DNA of 64,000 nt from Lineus longissimus (lineage: Eukaryota; Nemertea; Pilidiophora; Heteronemertea; Lineidae). Where the stretch lies: the NCBI RefSeq assembly GCF_910592395.1, contig NC_088324.1:9946953-10010952 (forward strand). The letters run 5' to 3'. This document shows, piece by piece, positions 45,972-58,160 of the stretch. Under the pieces are notes generated by a model that was not told the origin of the DNA, did no database searches, and was given only the letters and a program-made list of their open reading frames with translations. Numbering within the stretch: the stretch's first letter is position 1; every line of letters starts with the position of its first letter. Both the position numbers and the translations under genes were made by a program.

Positions 45972-48900
45972 TCATAACTCATCATTAGACAGTCTCGGTC
46001 TCGCTTTAAGACTGTCGTCGATTGTTTTTGACATTTCTGTGTCGGAGATGTAATTTTCCTGGCCAGTGTAGTGTGTGGGATGGATCAGTAGAGGTGCTGT
46101 TGACAGCGTGACGAGATCACGTGGCTCAAATTCGCTTGACCACTTCACCCTGAAAAGTAAGGCTCGACTCATAAGAATAAAACAATGCACTGACAGATGA
46201 CGTACACTGTGAGGGGCTTCTGGGTGGAACATTCTAAACGTAGGAGTAGCTAGGTGATTAAGGAGGGCGAAGCATGAATGTTTGAGGGCCTAAAGCACCA
46301 AGTTCTAGCATGGGTATCTCGGGCTCCACTCCACGGAAAATGTATTCAATTCAGAAACCTTTAAGGCTATTTTCTGTCACTTACGTTGGGTGCTTATCAT
46401 ACATGATGGGCAGATACTCATCGACGGGAACCAATTTGCCGAGAGGCTTCTGGCCGAGTAGTTTACGTGCACCTGTGAGCGTAAGGGCGTACGCCAGCGT
46501 CCAGTAGGAATACTGGGGCCTGACAAGATGGTCTGCATTGTCAACCCATTTCTCATCGTTCAGCTGCAAGATTTTTCGTCCAAGATATCTGCAAAATGAT
46601 TTTACGAAGATACTGCATGTGATGCCAACTTTTTAAAACTTTTAACCTTTACAATTACCTGCAGGCCTAAAGATCCAAAAAGTAACAAAATGGTGTCAAA
46701 ATCCGCTATTTTAAGGCAAGTAGGCAGAAAACTACTCCAGCAAACTTCCCTTTTTCAACAACAAGTAAACAAAGGAACTTACATGAGATCCCAATCAGGC
46801 ACATTGGCATACGCATCTTGGATATTATGATCAAATCGCGATCGGAACAGGGGTTCAAATCTGCAGTCGTCTTCAAAGATGATGATCTTCCCATAGTCAT
46901 TCTTGACAACATCCATCCATACGTTGTAGTGACTAAGAAAGCAGCCTATTTCTCCATAGGTCATCGCTCTGAAATGTACAAGTTTGTATTGTATTCTGTT
47001 GTATGATACAAAAGTAAACTCAGATGAAAATGGCTTGATTATTTTAAATTACCAAGTGACTGAAGTGCAATGTACAACTTGAAAATCAACTGAAGCTTCC
47101 CTGTAACAAACCACTCCACATTTGTCAGCAACTTGCAATTGGGACAAAACAGAACTGAAGCATGGCCAAAAACAATGGTTGAAGAGGACTAAACTTACCT
47201 TTTTGTATGGGGATCTGCATAGTTAGGTAACATTTTAACTCCCAGGTTGTCCAAGTAAGTTTCATTGAGTTGCCTGAAAATAAATTGTGTAATCATAATG
47301 ACAGACAGTGTGTAGGCGCATTTAAGCCAGTTGAGAGGCACCTGTATAAAATGCCCATTTTTCTGCTAATATAGACATATTTGTAATAGACACGCCTCTA
47401 CTGGCTTAAATATGTCAACACAGTATATCCTACTACATATTGTGGATAATTTTGCTTAACTGATGTATGGGTACGTGTCTGCTTGCTAATGGTGAAAATT
47501 TTCTCCACTTCTTTAGCATTTGCTCTAGTGCTGGTTTCGTATCACTTTGCTTAGATGATAATTGGGATTACTGTCCAATCTTTGGCACAGGAAAAGGACA
47601 TCACAAATTCTTCAGGTTTCTCACATGTTTGAGGTTCTTTGTTCTCTATTAAGAAAGCATCTCTGACAGCACTTGTTCTTGTAAAACACGGCATAAAACA
47701 TTTCAAGAAAAATACTGAAAACTTACTTCCCGTCCACAGCATCAATGAATTCTGCTTCAATGCCAAGATAATCAAGAGCCTCCACCATCCGCTTCCGTCG
47801 TTCAGGGCGACGCCGCAGGTTGATAACATACACCTGAAATATATATAAACCGAATGCATCATACTCGGAGCTTAGATAACTTCAAGCTTAATCCACCATG
47901 TCTTTGATGCCTCAAAAGAGTTGTTGATGCCAACACACACCGACACTGGGTGGCCAATTCTGTTAAGAGTGCACCAGTGACTGAATGATTGGAATTGGCA
48001 AACCATCTCTGGCTGTCTACCACTCTAAATCATGGAAGTACTTCTTCACACAATAGAAAGTTCAATCTGTTCACTGAATAATTGTTTAAAGGCAGATATC
48101 ACATACCTTATCAAACCCTAGCTTGTCTTTTTTTCTTGGCGGAACTTTGATGAATTTTGATGATGCCAAAGACGTCCCATTGCTTTCCACTGAAATATAC
48201 AAATACATATTACGTCATATCAACATCAGTGGCGATGGGGGTGGCGTTTTCAAGAGTACCTGACCAAGGCTGGTGACGTTGATGACCTCCTTCAAATCGT
48301 ACATCGTAAGACGTATTTTTGGCCAAAACAGAGGCATATTTTTGGGGCACCAAGACATTTGGCTCTTGAACAGCTGATGTGTGGCACTATTTCGTCACAA
48401 TTCGATGCCGCAGCATTACAACAAGAATTTAGAAGTCTTGCTGTGTGTCATAACCTGGAGGAGGGGGCTTCCAAACCACACATTGAGAGTTGCAACATAA
48501 CAAAGAGATGGCTTTGGTAAGTACCTGTTGCTTCCAGTTTCAGGTGAGTGAACAATGCCTTCTCGCTTTCAAGGGTCTCCTCCTCTCTCAATGGTTTTGC
48601 CAAATAACCAAAGAAATCTGTATTGACAACGTACATCTTAACATCTGAAAAAATCAAATTATTTTATCGATCAGAGGCACTTCAGATATGGGGGTGCAAA
48701 AACATAAACAAAACATATCTGGTATGCCTGGCAAAAAAACCATCAACTTGAGCTCATGATGTCAACTTGACCTCATGACATCAACCTGAGAAAAGAAATC
48801 ACCTTGTTTTCATTCTCATTCTCAGATCAACCATCACCTAAACCACTCCATCGACAACTACATCTTACTTGAGTATTTCGCTGAGAACGCAAATCTGATG

Positions 48901-51544
48901 ATGTCATCATGAGGACCCTCATAATTCGGCGGAGTTGGGTCGTAGGATAACTTGCGTGAATCCTTATGGTTCAGGTTGATGAGCAATGTTGAATGAACCA
49001 TGGGCACCTCGAAGACCCCTCTTTCGGCACGCCTGATGACACTGATATAATTATCAGATCTTCTGTAATAGCCCTGAAATAATTCAACAGGAGTATGAAA
49101 ATGTCATACTCTATGCAAATATTGTGATGATTATTTAACTCCCAGTACTCAATTACGGAATCATGGGTTAAAAATATAACAACCTAACAGAAAGAATGAG
49201 CCAAAAATCGTGCCAAATTTCAGGTCAGTTCCATATTCCTACACTCAGTGCAGGCCCATATTCATGACTGCGGCATGCAGATCATAAACTCACAAGCTAT
49301 TTTACGATCAAAACAAAGTTTTGAACTATCAACTACTGGTATGTGATTGTTGGTGAATCATATGTTTCTTATCCTTACCTCTGCTGTTATATCGCCCCAG
49401 AAATTTGAATATAGAGAAGCAGATGTACAGTTCATCATGGGCGCTATCACTGTTCTGAAAACAAAAGATGCAGAGGCATGAAATATGCAACGCTTACCAG
49501 TGATGCTAGCACATCAGATAGCTTCAACAGCTGTCACAGAGTCTTCAAAGAATAACACAGAGTTTTGAATTTCAACTCTACTGATATCTTATAGAGGATC
49601 ATCAGATAGATGGTAGGTGACAGATACTTCTACGTTACTTATCAAATCTATTAAAGCTGTCTTGGGATTCTTTGTCAGCTTGGTATACTTTTACCCTTGG
49701 ATGCGGAGAGGGGCAACACAGTTAGGGGACAAGCTATTTCAGAGTAGACTTACTTTTCTTGTTCCATGAGAATATTCAATGTTTTTCGGTTGACAATAAT
49801 GTTATCTGCATCAATCATCTGGAAAAGGGAACAAGGGATTGCCATTCAATTCATGAAAGACAAGATAGCTATGAACAAATCAGATTTTAAAAACCAATAT
49901 TGGGGAAGTTGTTCCAACTCTGGTGTAATTCACGAGGGTTGAAGGATCAAGTCAACAGCAGTGTAGGCCCTCTACATGCATGTAGCATGTCCTGACATTG
50001 ACACTCAAGACTAAGGCACTGACACAATTGGCCTAATTTCATTTCTCATTCCAATGATGGGGAAGAGTCAGGTTTATCAGTCAGTGGAGTTGGCAACATA
50101 GATCCGAGTCTGAATCACACACCATCAATTTTTCATGGCGTTTGACACAGAATGTAGGAATACAGATGAGCCTGGGCACATCTGCATTTGTAGCTTTCTT
50201 AATCTGCATCCACAGTTGTGTAGAACTTCTTGGGAAAAAAGATACTGTTATTTTTTTGGACAACAAAACATAGACCCCTCTGTATGAGAAAATCAAGGTA
50301 ATAACTTCATGAACTTACCAAGAGATAGTCAGCCCATATTTTTCTTGCTTTGCTCAAGGCTGCCTGACGAAGCTGTATGACATTTGTGAAGCGTTCAGCT
50401 GTCCAATCAGACGGACCCAGCTCACCATCATATACTGAAAAGATCACATCCATTTCCTCAAAGTCCTATGAATCCTAAACACATCACAGAAACTTACAGA
50501 AGGACACCCTTGATCTTTAAAATCAGAGAGGAGACTTTTTTATATATGTCTAAATGGAAATCACAAGTTTTAGATGACAAAACCTGACCATTTTTGCCTT
50601 GCCAAGACAGGCTCTACTCTTAAAAATAACAAGTTTGCGAAGTGTCAAATTCATATTTTTACAATATATGTGAGTTTTCCTTACCTGTTGTACTGTTATC
50701 AACCTGCAAATCAACAGTATGATAAAGAGATCTCATCCTCTTTAGCCATTGGTTGATGACATCAGTTGAGTTGTCCTCACAGTGATCAACTCGAATCCTG
50801 GAAAGAGTAAAGGGGGACTATAGAAATGGGCTAGTGCCAATATACTGTGAGTGTGAGATAGAAGTGATACTTCTTGAAGCCTTCATAACGCTCAATCTAT
50901 GGCACCTACCTGGTCCCTACTGCATTCTGTCAAAAATTGTGTAGATAAGCACTGGAAATAAATTTCAACAATGCCATTGTGTGTGAAGACGTATTGATAT
51001 ACAAATAGGCAATTAAAAATGCCAAGTTTCAGCAAATATGCATAATAAATAATGCAGTCAGACTCAGAAAGACATAGTGACACAGAGACAGATCAGGGTC
51101 ACTGCATCAGACAGATTCAGATCGCTCATTGGACTAGTTAGTGAGACTGAGATTGTGATTGTCTCAATGTCTATTGACTGTTCCCTATGGCTATTAATAC
51201 AGTCTCAAAGTAAGGCCTGTGCTCGCAAAAAGGAATGAAAGCGAGTAACTGAATGGCTTGGCTTGAAATTGACATAAAACTAACCATAATGAGATTCTGT
51301 CTTTAGGGTAGAGTAAATTTTCTATCCCTGCAAAAAACCAGGGAAGGGCATGTTGTTTGTTCCGAACTAAAATGGCCATCATCACAGAGGGAGAGATCAT
51401 GGCAGGTTTTGGTATTTCTCCTACGGGTTCTACGATTGAGGGTGCACCTTGGGCCGCAGTCAGGGCGAAAATGATGCATATTTGAAGGAGTAAAATGGTT
51501 AAATTTCGAGGAAATCTTGAAAAATTCTGCCACGTAGAAACCAT
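45972..51544 (-). CDS. COLGALT: Procollagen galactosyltransferase (GT25), thirteen exons
   Basis: Exons (minus, 5' to 3'): 51544-51285, 50797-50685, 50434-50319, 49818-49754, 49454-49379, 49073-48869, 48644-48525, 48189-48107, 47833-47727, 47273-47199, 46968-46783, 46588-46385, 46149-45972; 1788 nt, 595 residues. The enzyme transfers galactose from UDP-galactose to hydroxylysine of collagen in the ER. Signal peptide (ILLLQICIIFALTAAQG); N-terminal glycosyltransferase part with VRNKQHALPWF and the metal-binding D166-A-D168; second GT25 domain with VYVINLRRRPERRKRM, AVDGK, GEIGCFLSHYNVW, FEDDCRF, PQYSYWTLAYAL and PVDEYLPIMYDKHP; then IHPTHYTGQ. It ends in NDEL, a KDEL-like ER-retrieval signal. 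The C-terminal tail is shorter than in human proteins. COLGALT1 versus COLGALT2 is not resolvable. The exon-1 donor is GTTAGT. Confidence 0.94.
47320..47411. repeat. Short foldback element in COLGALT intron 9-10
   Basis: Arms TTTAAGCCAGTTGAGAGGC and GCCTCTACTGGCTTAAA enclose about 55 bp, in the intron between exons 47833-47727 and 47273-47199. Confidence 0.7.
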
Positions 51545-51897
51545 TTTTGTAGCTCTTCAATAAAAATAATCTGGAGGAGGTAGGAAAGTTTATTGGCTTG
51601 ACGTGGATTGCGCAATCACGTCCCACCTCTTCATTCACTGTTTCCGCAAAAACAAGCTGCACAGACCGAATAATCTTGTGTAAACGTAGTGTAAGTATTG
51701 CCCACTCAAAGAACCCCCGCACTTTAAAGAAGAAAAATGCATGAAATATTCCTTTTTTCATCAAAATGATAGTGCCTTTTTCTTGTAGTGCACATCATGT
51801 ACATTTTGTACAGGGTGTTGTTGTTGTCGGTTAATACGGTACTCCTGGAATGATAGTTCTTTCAACATTTTTCTTTATCAGGGGCACACCAGCCATC
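51545..51897. promoter_or_regulatory. Divergent promoter, COLGALT / MYND protein
   Basis: The two start codons are 353 bp apart and face outwards. An acceptor-like TTTATCAG at 51874-51881 suggests a 5' UTR intron for the MYND gene; if so its true transcription start lies further upstream. Confidence 0.5.
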
Positions 51898-53190
51898 ATG
51901 CCAGTCAAGAAACAGTTGGACTTGGAATCACTCGAGGCCTGGGTTCCTAAATCTTCAGATTCCATTCCACCGGATCGTGGACCACTTGAGCATGTCTTCA
52001 TACAGATGTTTTCCATGAGGGAGAAAATGGAAGCCATGATTTTAGGTGCGGCACCGATGGGACAGGACCCACACAGCGATGCACGCCAGACAATTCTCTG
52101 TTTGGCTAAAATGCTTGACCAGGATGAGAGTAGTAAGACAACCCGAGGCATCATCAATGCTGATGATCAAACTGAAGGGATCGTTGTTGACGTGATCGCT
52201 TTCAAGGGAAAGAAAGTCTGGACTCTAGGTGATGATGACAACGAACCGATTGTGTTTGTTCGTTACGCCTACCACACTGCTGATTTCCAGGATGATATGA
52301 ACAATCCAGTCGATACCTTTGCCGTTGTTCAAGCCATTGGTAAGAGTATGCCACCTCGGGGTGCTACGACGATTACCTGTGCAAGCAGGGAGGAGATGAG
52401 AATCCTGAAGAAGTTCTTCGAAGATAACGCCGGAAAGATTTCGCCAAGTCTCAGAAACGAGATTGAAGGAGGCATCGATAAAATGTTGATGCTCATCCCA
52501 TTGTCTTATACAAGTTATTTGTGTCCACTTCCTAAACCTGAGGCAAATAAGGAAATGAAGTACTGTAAAGTGTGCGGCAGTGTTGCAAAGAAGGTCTGTA
52601 CAAAGTGCAAGGTGGCACGTTACTGCAGTAAGGAATGTCAAGTTCAGGATTGGAGGAGTGGTCACAAGTGTGCATGTAAACCGCCAGAGGAAGTGGCATT
52701 GGAGGCAGCTGCTGCCTCTGCTACACCAGATAATGATGCCAAAACCACTGAGAACCCGTGGGTGGATTTTGACCCAAAGAAGACCCCATCGAACGCAAAT
52801 TATTTTTCTACAATTTCTCACGAGAGTTCGGTGTCAAGCATACAAAAAAACATGAAATCGAAGTTGAAGTGTTCACAAGATATGTTTGAAGGAATCAAGA
52901 CCGATAAAATGCTTACAGTCAAGGTGCAGATTCCTACTGGTTCTCATGCTGATGACTTCGCCCCGATTGTCATTTATCCACAGGGTAAAAAATTCGCACT
53001 GTACGGTGTTCCTCAGAATATTGTCAAGGGTCGTGATGATTATCGCCGAATTCACAATCTTGTTAAGTCACGCGGATTCGACGGTGGTCTTGGTATGGGT
53101 GGTGGTAAGATCTATCTTGATGCTTATGTCACAACTGAAGGGTTGCTGCGTGTTATGCTAAATGATGTTAAACCCATGCAGAAATGGTAG
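51898..53190 (+). CDS. MYND-type zinc finger protein, intronless coding region
   Basis: One open frame of 430 residues from the ATG at 51898 (MPVKKQLDLE); upstream in-frame codons precede a probable UTR acceptor. The MYND finger spans about residues 223-260 with the full ligand set C223, C226, C234, C237, C243, C247, H256, C260 (ending RYCSKECQVQDWRSGHKCAC). MYND fingers mediate protein-protein contacts, often with proline-rich partners. The flanking regions (an N-terminal helical part and a C-terminal part ending in a Gly-rich GGLGMGGG and YVTTEGLLRVML) are not ones I recognise; no SET domain is visible. The locus is head-to-head with COLGALT. AATAAA candidates are at 53263, 53376 and 54032. 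Confidence 0.88.
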   Translation: MPVKKQLDLESLEAWVPKSSDSIPPDRGPLEHVFIQMFSMREKMEAMILGAAPMGQDPHSDARQTILCLAKMLDQDESSKTTRGIINADDQTEGIVVDVIAFKGKKVWTLGDDDNEPIVFVRYAYHTADFQDDMNNPVDTFAVVQAIGKSMPPRGATTITCASREEMRILKKFFEDNAGKISPSLRNEIEGGIDKMLMLIPLSYTSYLCPLPKPEANKEMKYCKVCGSVAKKVCTKCKVARYCSKECQVQDWRSGHKCACKPPEEVALEAAAASATPDNDAKTTENPWVDFDPKKTPSNANYFSTISHESSVSSIQKNMKSKLKCSQDMFEGIKTDKMLTVKVQIPTGSHADDFAPIVIYPQGKKFALYGVPQNIVKGRDDYRRIHNLVKSRGFDGGLGMGGGKIYLDAYVTTEGLLRVMLNDVKPMQKW

Positions 53191-56189
53191 AAACACTGAA
53201 ATATCTCGTGTTGACATAAGGAAATCTTACATCTTATCCATCTAAGTTGTTTTTCTCAGACAAATAAATCCAACAGAGGAACTGCCTCGTCCGGCGTTTG
53301 GCTTGTTAGTGAACACTTGTATGCTTGTAAATGAAAAATGCGTTGACCACTGATGTAAGAAGGAAGGTCAATACAAATAAACTTGAGAAAAGTTTAGTCC
53401 ATTTTCAAAAACTTTTCAGCCAAGTTGCTGTAGTTCTGCTAGTCTTCAACTAAACTCAGTTGAGATAATGTCCAATGGGCATACAGCTGATGCATTTACC
53501 TTGACTTATTTGATTTGATATTTGTGATGGTGAGTGAGCTGCATTTACTTTTATTTGTAATTTGTTTGATAATCAAAATCTGTTGAAGACTTACTAAAAT
53601 CTTTTTTTTGCATTGTAATGACAATCGAATACGATCTTGACTTTATGCTTAGTATTGATTTTTGTATAAGTTTTTATTGTTGGACAATCAGAGATCGATA
53701 ATGTCATGACGGCCAATAATAAATGTCACATGTTTCAGCGCCAACAGTTCATATGTTCAGATGCCCTTTGACATATAATTACCCTATTAGGCCTCGAGCT
53801 CATCTTCCTGGGGAGCATCACATGTCAAAACTCAGAAGTTGCTTCGAGTTTGTATTTTGATTTTCGAGATTTTAATATTTAGATGTTGTTGTACATGTAT
53901 GTATATTGTTGACTTGGCTCCATCAGCCATTATTAATCCTTCCACACGCTGTGCTCGGTAGAACCATGCATAAGCAAATGTTGTCATATTGCCTTTGTAC
54001 GGGAGTACCAGGAATCTTGCTTTCATTTATTAATAAACCAAAGAAATCAAGATGATATGTTGGGCTTGATTATTTTCAATGCAAATAGTTTGGTGTACTT
54101 GTCCTTGTACACCCATGATTAATACGGGTCCTGGTGTGGATGTTGCAGTCCTAACATTTTGTGTGTACAGATTTCAGATCAGATATCCAGACCAAAGAGG
54201 CTGGCTGTTGTATGCAAGCAATCGATCCAGGCAAGCTCTCTCGTCAAAAACTTTTGCCTGGCTTCCTGAGAGTTTAGTGGAAGATGGATGAAGGCCAGCA
54301 CATGTGCTTTGCAGTCATTTGTACCCCCATGACCCAGGGCAAGTAGAGCAAACTGTTTATCAATTTTCTCTGGGTTTGAACGTTACCCCACTTGGGTGTG
54401 GTTTCAAATACATTATTTGTCACTTCGACTTACTTTTCCCGACTAAGGACAGTCGGTCACAGTTGACTAATTTATCACTGTTTTTCATCTAACTATGCTC
54501 CCTGTGTCACATACATCAGTTCCCCGGTATCCGATGAGGCTCAGCGAGATGCTGAAGCCTCATATTATTCACTTTGGATACAGGTTGGCTACCAGTGACC
54601 ATATGTAGCACCTCCTAACAACTACAGGTTGGCAGAAGACATGTCACATCCAAGTGACGACCTAAGTCAAGATCTGATTTAGAGTCTGACTGGAGTTAAG
54701 TTGGTGACCACAACTGCAAAAGCTGCAGTCCCTGACCAGGGCAATAGTTGCGGTCCCGAAACATTGCAGAACAACACAAGAATTTCAAAGAAAACAGGAT
54801 TTAATCGTAAAACAAGATTTAATCATGAACATCAGTGACCAAGATACATCCGAAAGTCGCAACAATTTTGATGGACATGGAGCCGAAACAAAATCTGTAT
54901 TTTCTCCACTATTAATTTCTACAAGCCTGGTCTATATATCTGGATTGGTCAATGGTTTACATTCATGAATCGACCGGTTCTTTCGACCTGAGGGCTAAAG
55001 GCAACAGCCCGATATGTAATATCCACCGAGATTTTATTCTGTTCTGAAGAAAAAGACTTTGTTGTTGACTTCAGACATGTTATGCTGACCCGGTCACATT
55101 ATATTTACACATTATCACAGACACCTATCTTATATGATCACATGGCAGTAATTATAACAAATACATTTTGTAATACTATAACAGTAATTTGAATGACAAC
55201 AGATAACAACACATATTCTGTCTTCTTGAGTGAGTGCAATTTGGAAAGAAAACAATAAATTTCTGATGTAAAACATTAGCAATTGTGCTGTTAATGACGG
55301 ATATGTTTATCTTCAATGTAAATCAATGATGCATTTACCAGGCAAAAATGTCAATTGGGACACTTTTACACAAAAATATACAAAAATTTGGCGATCTTTA
55401 CATGTATTCTGTTAGCAGATTGGTTTTCAAATTATCAAACCATGGCTTTCTCACATAAATGTTAGACCAAGCAAAGATAAGTGATTGTATAACTTTAAAA
55501 GTACAATCTGAGTATCGGTCAAATAGTGGCACAAAAATACTTCTATAAGCATGATAAATACAACAATGGATAAGCCATGATTATCATAGGCCGCCTGAAG
55601 GGCAAAAGGCCCATCACAACACTTTTTCTAGCACATTTAAATTTAAAGGACGAGTGTCTTGAGATAATGGCAGGCTGACAAATGTTCATCAAGCATTCGC
55701 ATGGCGGACAGTTCATACATGAATCAATGTACACCAACATACAACTATACATGTACTACCAACTTTTCGAGTATACTTTAAGGCGCACGTCTGCAGGGCT
55801 TCATGTAGCATAAGTCAGGAATTCAAAACCTTATCTACATGAACTGTAATTATGGTTACTGGTCACACCACACAAACATGCACCAGGTGAAAATATGAGA
55901 TACATTCTGCAGTAACAATGCCAATATCTATTTTTAAAAACATACAAACTTTCATTGCTGTTGACTTCTAACAGCGCAAGAAAAAAAAGGCAGTAGCCCA
56001 TGATATGAATGATATTGGAGACTTTTCTTAAGAAGTATCCTAGGATTTACATCCTATTTGATCTCTGTAATCAGGCCACCTCCTTGTCAAGGACAGCATT
56101 TGTCAGTTCCAAGCTGAAGGGTGTCCTTACGGAGAGGTTCGACTGAACTAACAGTTCACACTCATCAGAGAAACTTATGGCAAGGGAGA
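53191..56189. other. 3' flanks of the MYND and ankyrin/SOCS genes
   Basis: Holds three plus-strand AATAAA signals (53263, 53376, 54032), consistent with a long 3' UTR. No coding exon, RNA gene or clear repeat seen; open frames are under 75 codons. Confidence 0.5.
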
Positions 56190-58160
56190 TCAGAAATTTT
56201 TACAGATTAATTTTATCATTTTTTCCTGGTTTTCTTGACTGGTCTCCTGACTCAGTTCCTTCATCACTTCGTCCATGAGCAGTTTCTCAAAGCGACGCCG
56301 ATCAGCTTTTAATTTCGCGGCCTGATCGTGGAGCTGGGTAGCTGGAGACTCAGTGAAGGGTTTATCCATTTGGAACGCCACATCAACTAGATCTTGGAAG
56401 CCCAGGTATGCTTGGAGGACCCCAGGTAATGGCAACTCCTCAAATTTACTCTGTGGAAGAGAACAAGCCACAGTCGACTTCAAGGAAAACTTTTTGAAAA
56501 ATGTTTTAATCTTAGAAGTTGGTTCCTGGACAATGTTTGTTGCATGAATTTTGTCTGCAATGCATTTTCTGATTGTTAGACGACTCAAACATTTTAAGCT
56601 CAATGGTTCATAGAGAATATTCAAGAGGTTGTTGCTCATGTTTACCAGACAGTTGCCCGTTTCGAGTCCAGCCATCTGCAGAGCCCCGACCGTATCCTTG
56701 TCATCTGCGCGAATAATCTTTGTCGATAGTTTTTCACCAAGTTTCTCTGGAGCGCCAGGTACTCTGCAGGCAGCACTCACAAGATAGCGTACAATAGGCC
56801 TGGAGTGTTTGTACGTCTGAGTCAGAAGTTCGTCGTTGTAGAGGAACGGCATACGGCACCCATGATCGATCAGATGTTGTAGGGTCAAAATTAGACGCTG
56901 TGTCGTGAATGTCTGACTCGAACAGTACAAGTTGAATGGATTAACCGTCTTAAGTTGGTGAATATTTTTCAAAACAGAGATGATCAATGGATCGCTGAAG
57001 TGGGTGTTGTTGTCGATTTTTGCTCCAGCGTCTAGGAGTATCTTGACTACCTCATGGTGATGGTGATGACATGCGAGATAGAGTGGCGTCTTTCCCATAC
57101 ATTCCAGCACGTTCACATCAGCACCGAATTCTAGCAACTCCTTAACAAGATCAGCAGCACCGTAAAGCGCCGCTAGATGAAGTGCTGTTCTGTCACACGC
57201 ATCTCGGGTATGAACATCTAAACCATTTTCGAGCAATTTACGCACAACCTTGACACTCGATTTTCCAATTCCTATTGTTGCATGAAGCAATGGTCCCCTC
57301 ACCTTCCCATCTTCACCTCTACAGAATTGACTCACACTACAGCCAAGTTTTATGATGAGATCAACAGCCTCTGGGTTACAGCTATTGCAAGCAAATAACA
57401 ATGGAGTATACCCCTTGGAATTACACATATTGAGATCAGACCCACATTTAATCAGGAGCTCAGTAAGATAGACACTACCTTTGAGACATGCAACATGCAA
57501 TGGAGTCTCAGTGTTACAATCTTTAGAATCCAAATCAAAATATTTCAAGTCATGTAACATGAATTCAATGTTTGCTTCAACCCTTGTTCTCATTTCTGGC
57601 GTATAATGGAAGATATAATCAGAAATTGTTTGTCCTTCTTCACTACGACAGCCATTTACTGTTTCGTCGGTCGGAGTCGTAAGTGCACTGGCAGGGGGCG
57701 TTTTCTCAACACACGGACTGAAATCGGTGTAGTTGCGATCACCGATCAAAGAGGGCAGCTTGGACACATCAAACCCTTGTACCTTACACAAGTACTGTTC
57801 AACCTCTTTTGTACAGCCGGCAGCAATAGCCAAGTGAAGTGGCGATGCTAAATTACAGACTAGGGCACAGTTAGCGAGTAACACACGTAAGGTTGTAAAG
57901 TTTTTGTGGTAGTAGGCAACATCTAGCGGGCTCCAACCACCATCACAACAGTTCACATCTGCACCATTCTTGATTTGCTTGCACAGTTGATAGAGTGTTA
58001 AATTCGTTTGGAGTTTTTGACACGAGTCAAGTAATGTCCCCATTTCTGCATCGAAATGAAATTTCTGGTCGCCCAACATGTAATACGGTGGTCCGCTTCC
58101 CTTGGCTTTGAAGACCTCTGGGTAGGCATACGTTCTCGTTGGTGTCGTTGCCATTGCCAT
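56190..58160 (-). CDS. Ankyrin repeat and SOCS-box protein, single coding exon
   Basis: 656 residues, starting MAMATTPTRTYAYPEVF. Ankyrin repeats occur at about 65-125 (two) and 215-385 (about five; TPLHVACLKG, TPLLFACNS, TALHLAALYG, TPLYLACHHH). Between 140 and 210 is a non-repeat region rich in Thr and acidic residues. The C-terminal SOCS box has an elongin-binding BC box at about 520 (LSLKCLSRLTIRKCI) and a cullin-5 box at 576 (LPLPGVLQAYLGF), so it should act as the substrate receptor of a CUL5-elongin ubiquitin ligase. The 44-residue gap between the two boxes is longer than usual. A long lysine/glutamate-rich helix ends the protein. A minus-strand acceptor (TTTGCAG, exon from 58192) shows an upstream UTR exon. 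I cannot match it to a numbered ASB gene. Confidence 0.88.
   Translation of the reverse strand: MAMATTPTRTYAYPEVFKAKGSGPPYYMLGDQKFHFDAEMGTLLDSCQKLQTNLTLYQLCKQIKNGADVNCCDGGWSPLDVAYYHKNFTTLRVLLANCALVCNLASPLHLAIAAGCTKEVEQYLCKVQGFDVSKLPSLIGDRNYTDFSPCVEKTPPASALTTPTDETVNGCRSEEGQTISDYIFHYTPEMRTRVEANIEFMLHDLKYFDLDSKDCNTETPLHVACLKGSVYLTELLIKCGSDLNMCNSKGYTPLLFACNSCNPEAVDLIIKLGCSVSQFCRGEDGKVRGPLLHATIGIGKSSVKVVRKLLENGLDVHTRDACDRTALHLAALYGAADLVKELLEFGADVNVLECMGKTPLYLACHHHHHEVVKILLDAGAKIDNNTHFSDPLIISVLKNIHQLKTVNPFNLYCSSQTFTTQRLILTLQHLIDHGCRMPFLYNDELLTQTYKHSRPIVRYLVSAACRVPGAPEKLGEKLSTKIIRADDKDTVGALQMAGLETGNCLVNMSNNLLNILYEPLSLKCLSRLTIRKCIADKIHATNIVQEPTSKIKTFFKKFSLKSTVACSLPQSKFEELPLPGVLQAYLGFQDLVDVAFQMDKPFTESPATQLHDQAAKLKADRRRFEKLLMDEVMKELSQETSQENQEKMIKLICKNF

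Noticed and set aside
52225-52821. 198-codon open frame on the minus strand
   Set aside because: Antisense to the MYND protein, whose zinc-finger ligands and family pattern are on the plus strand.
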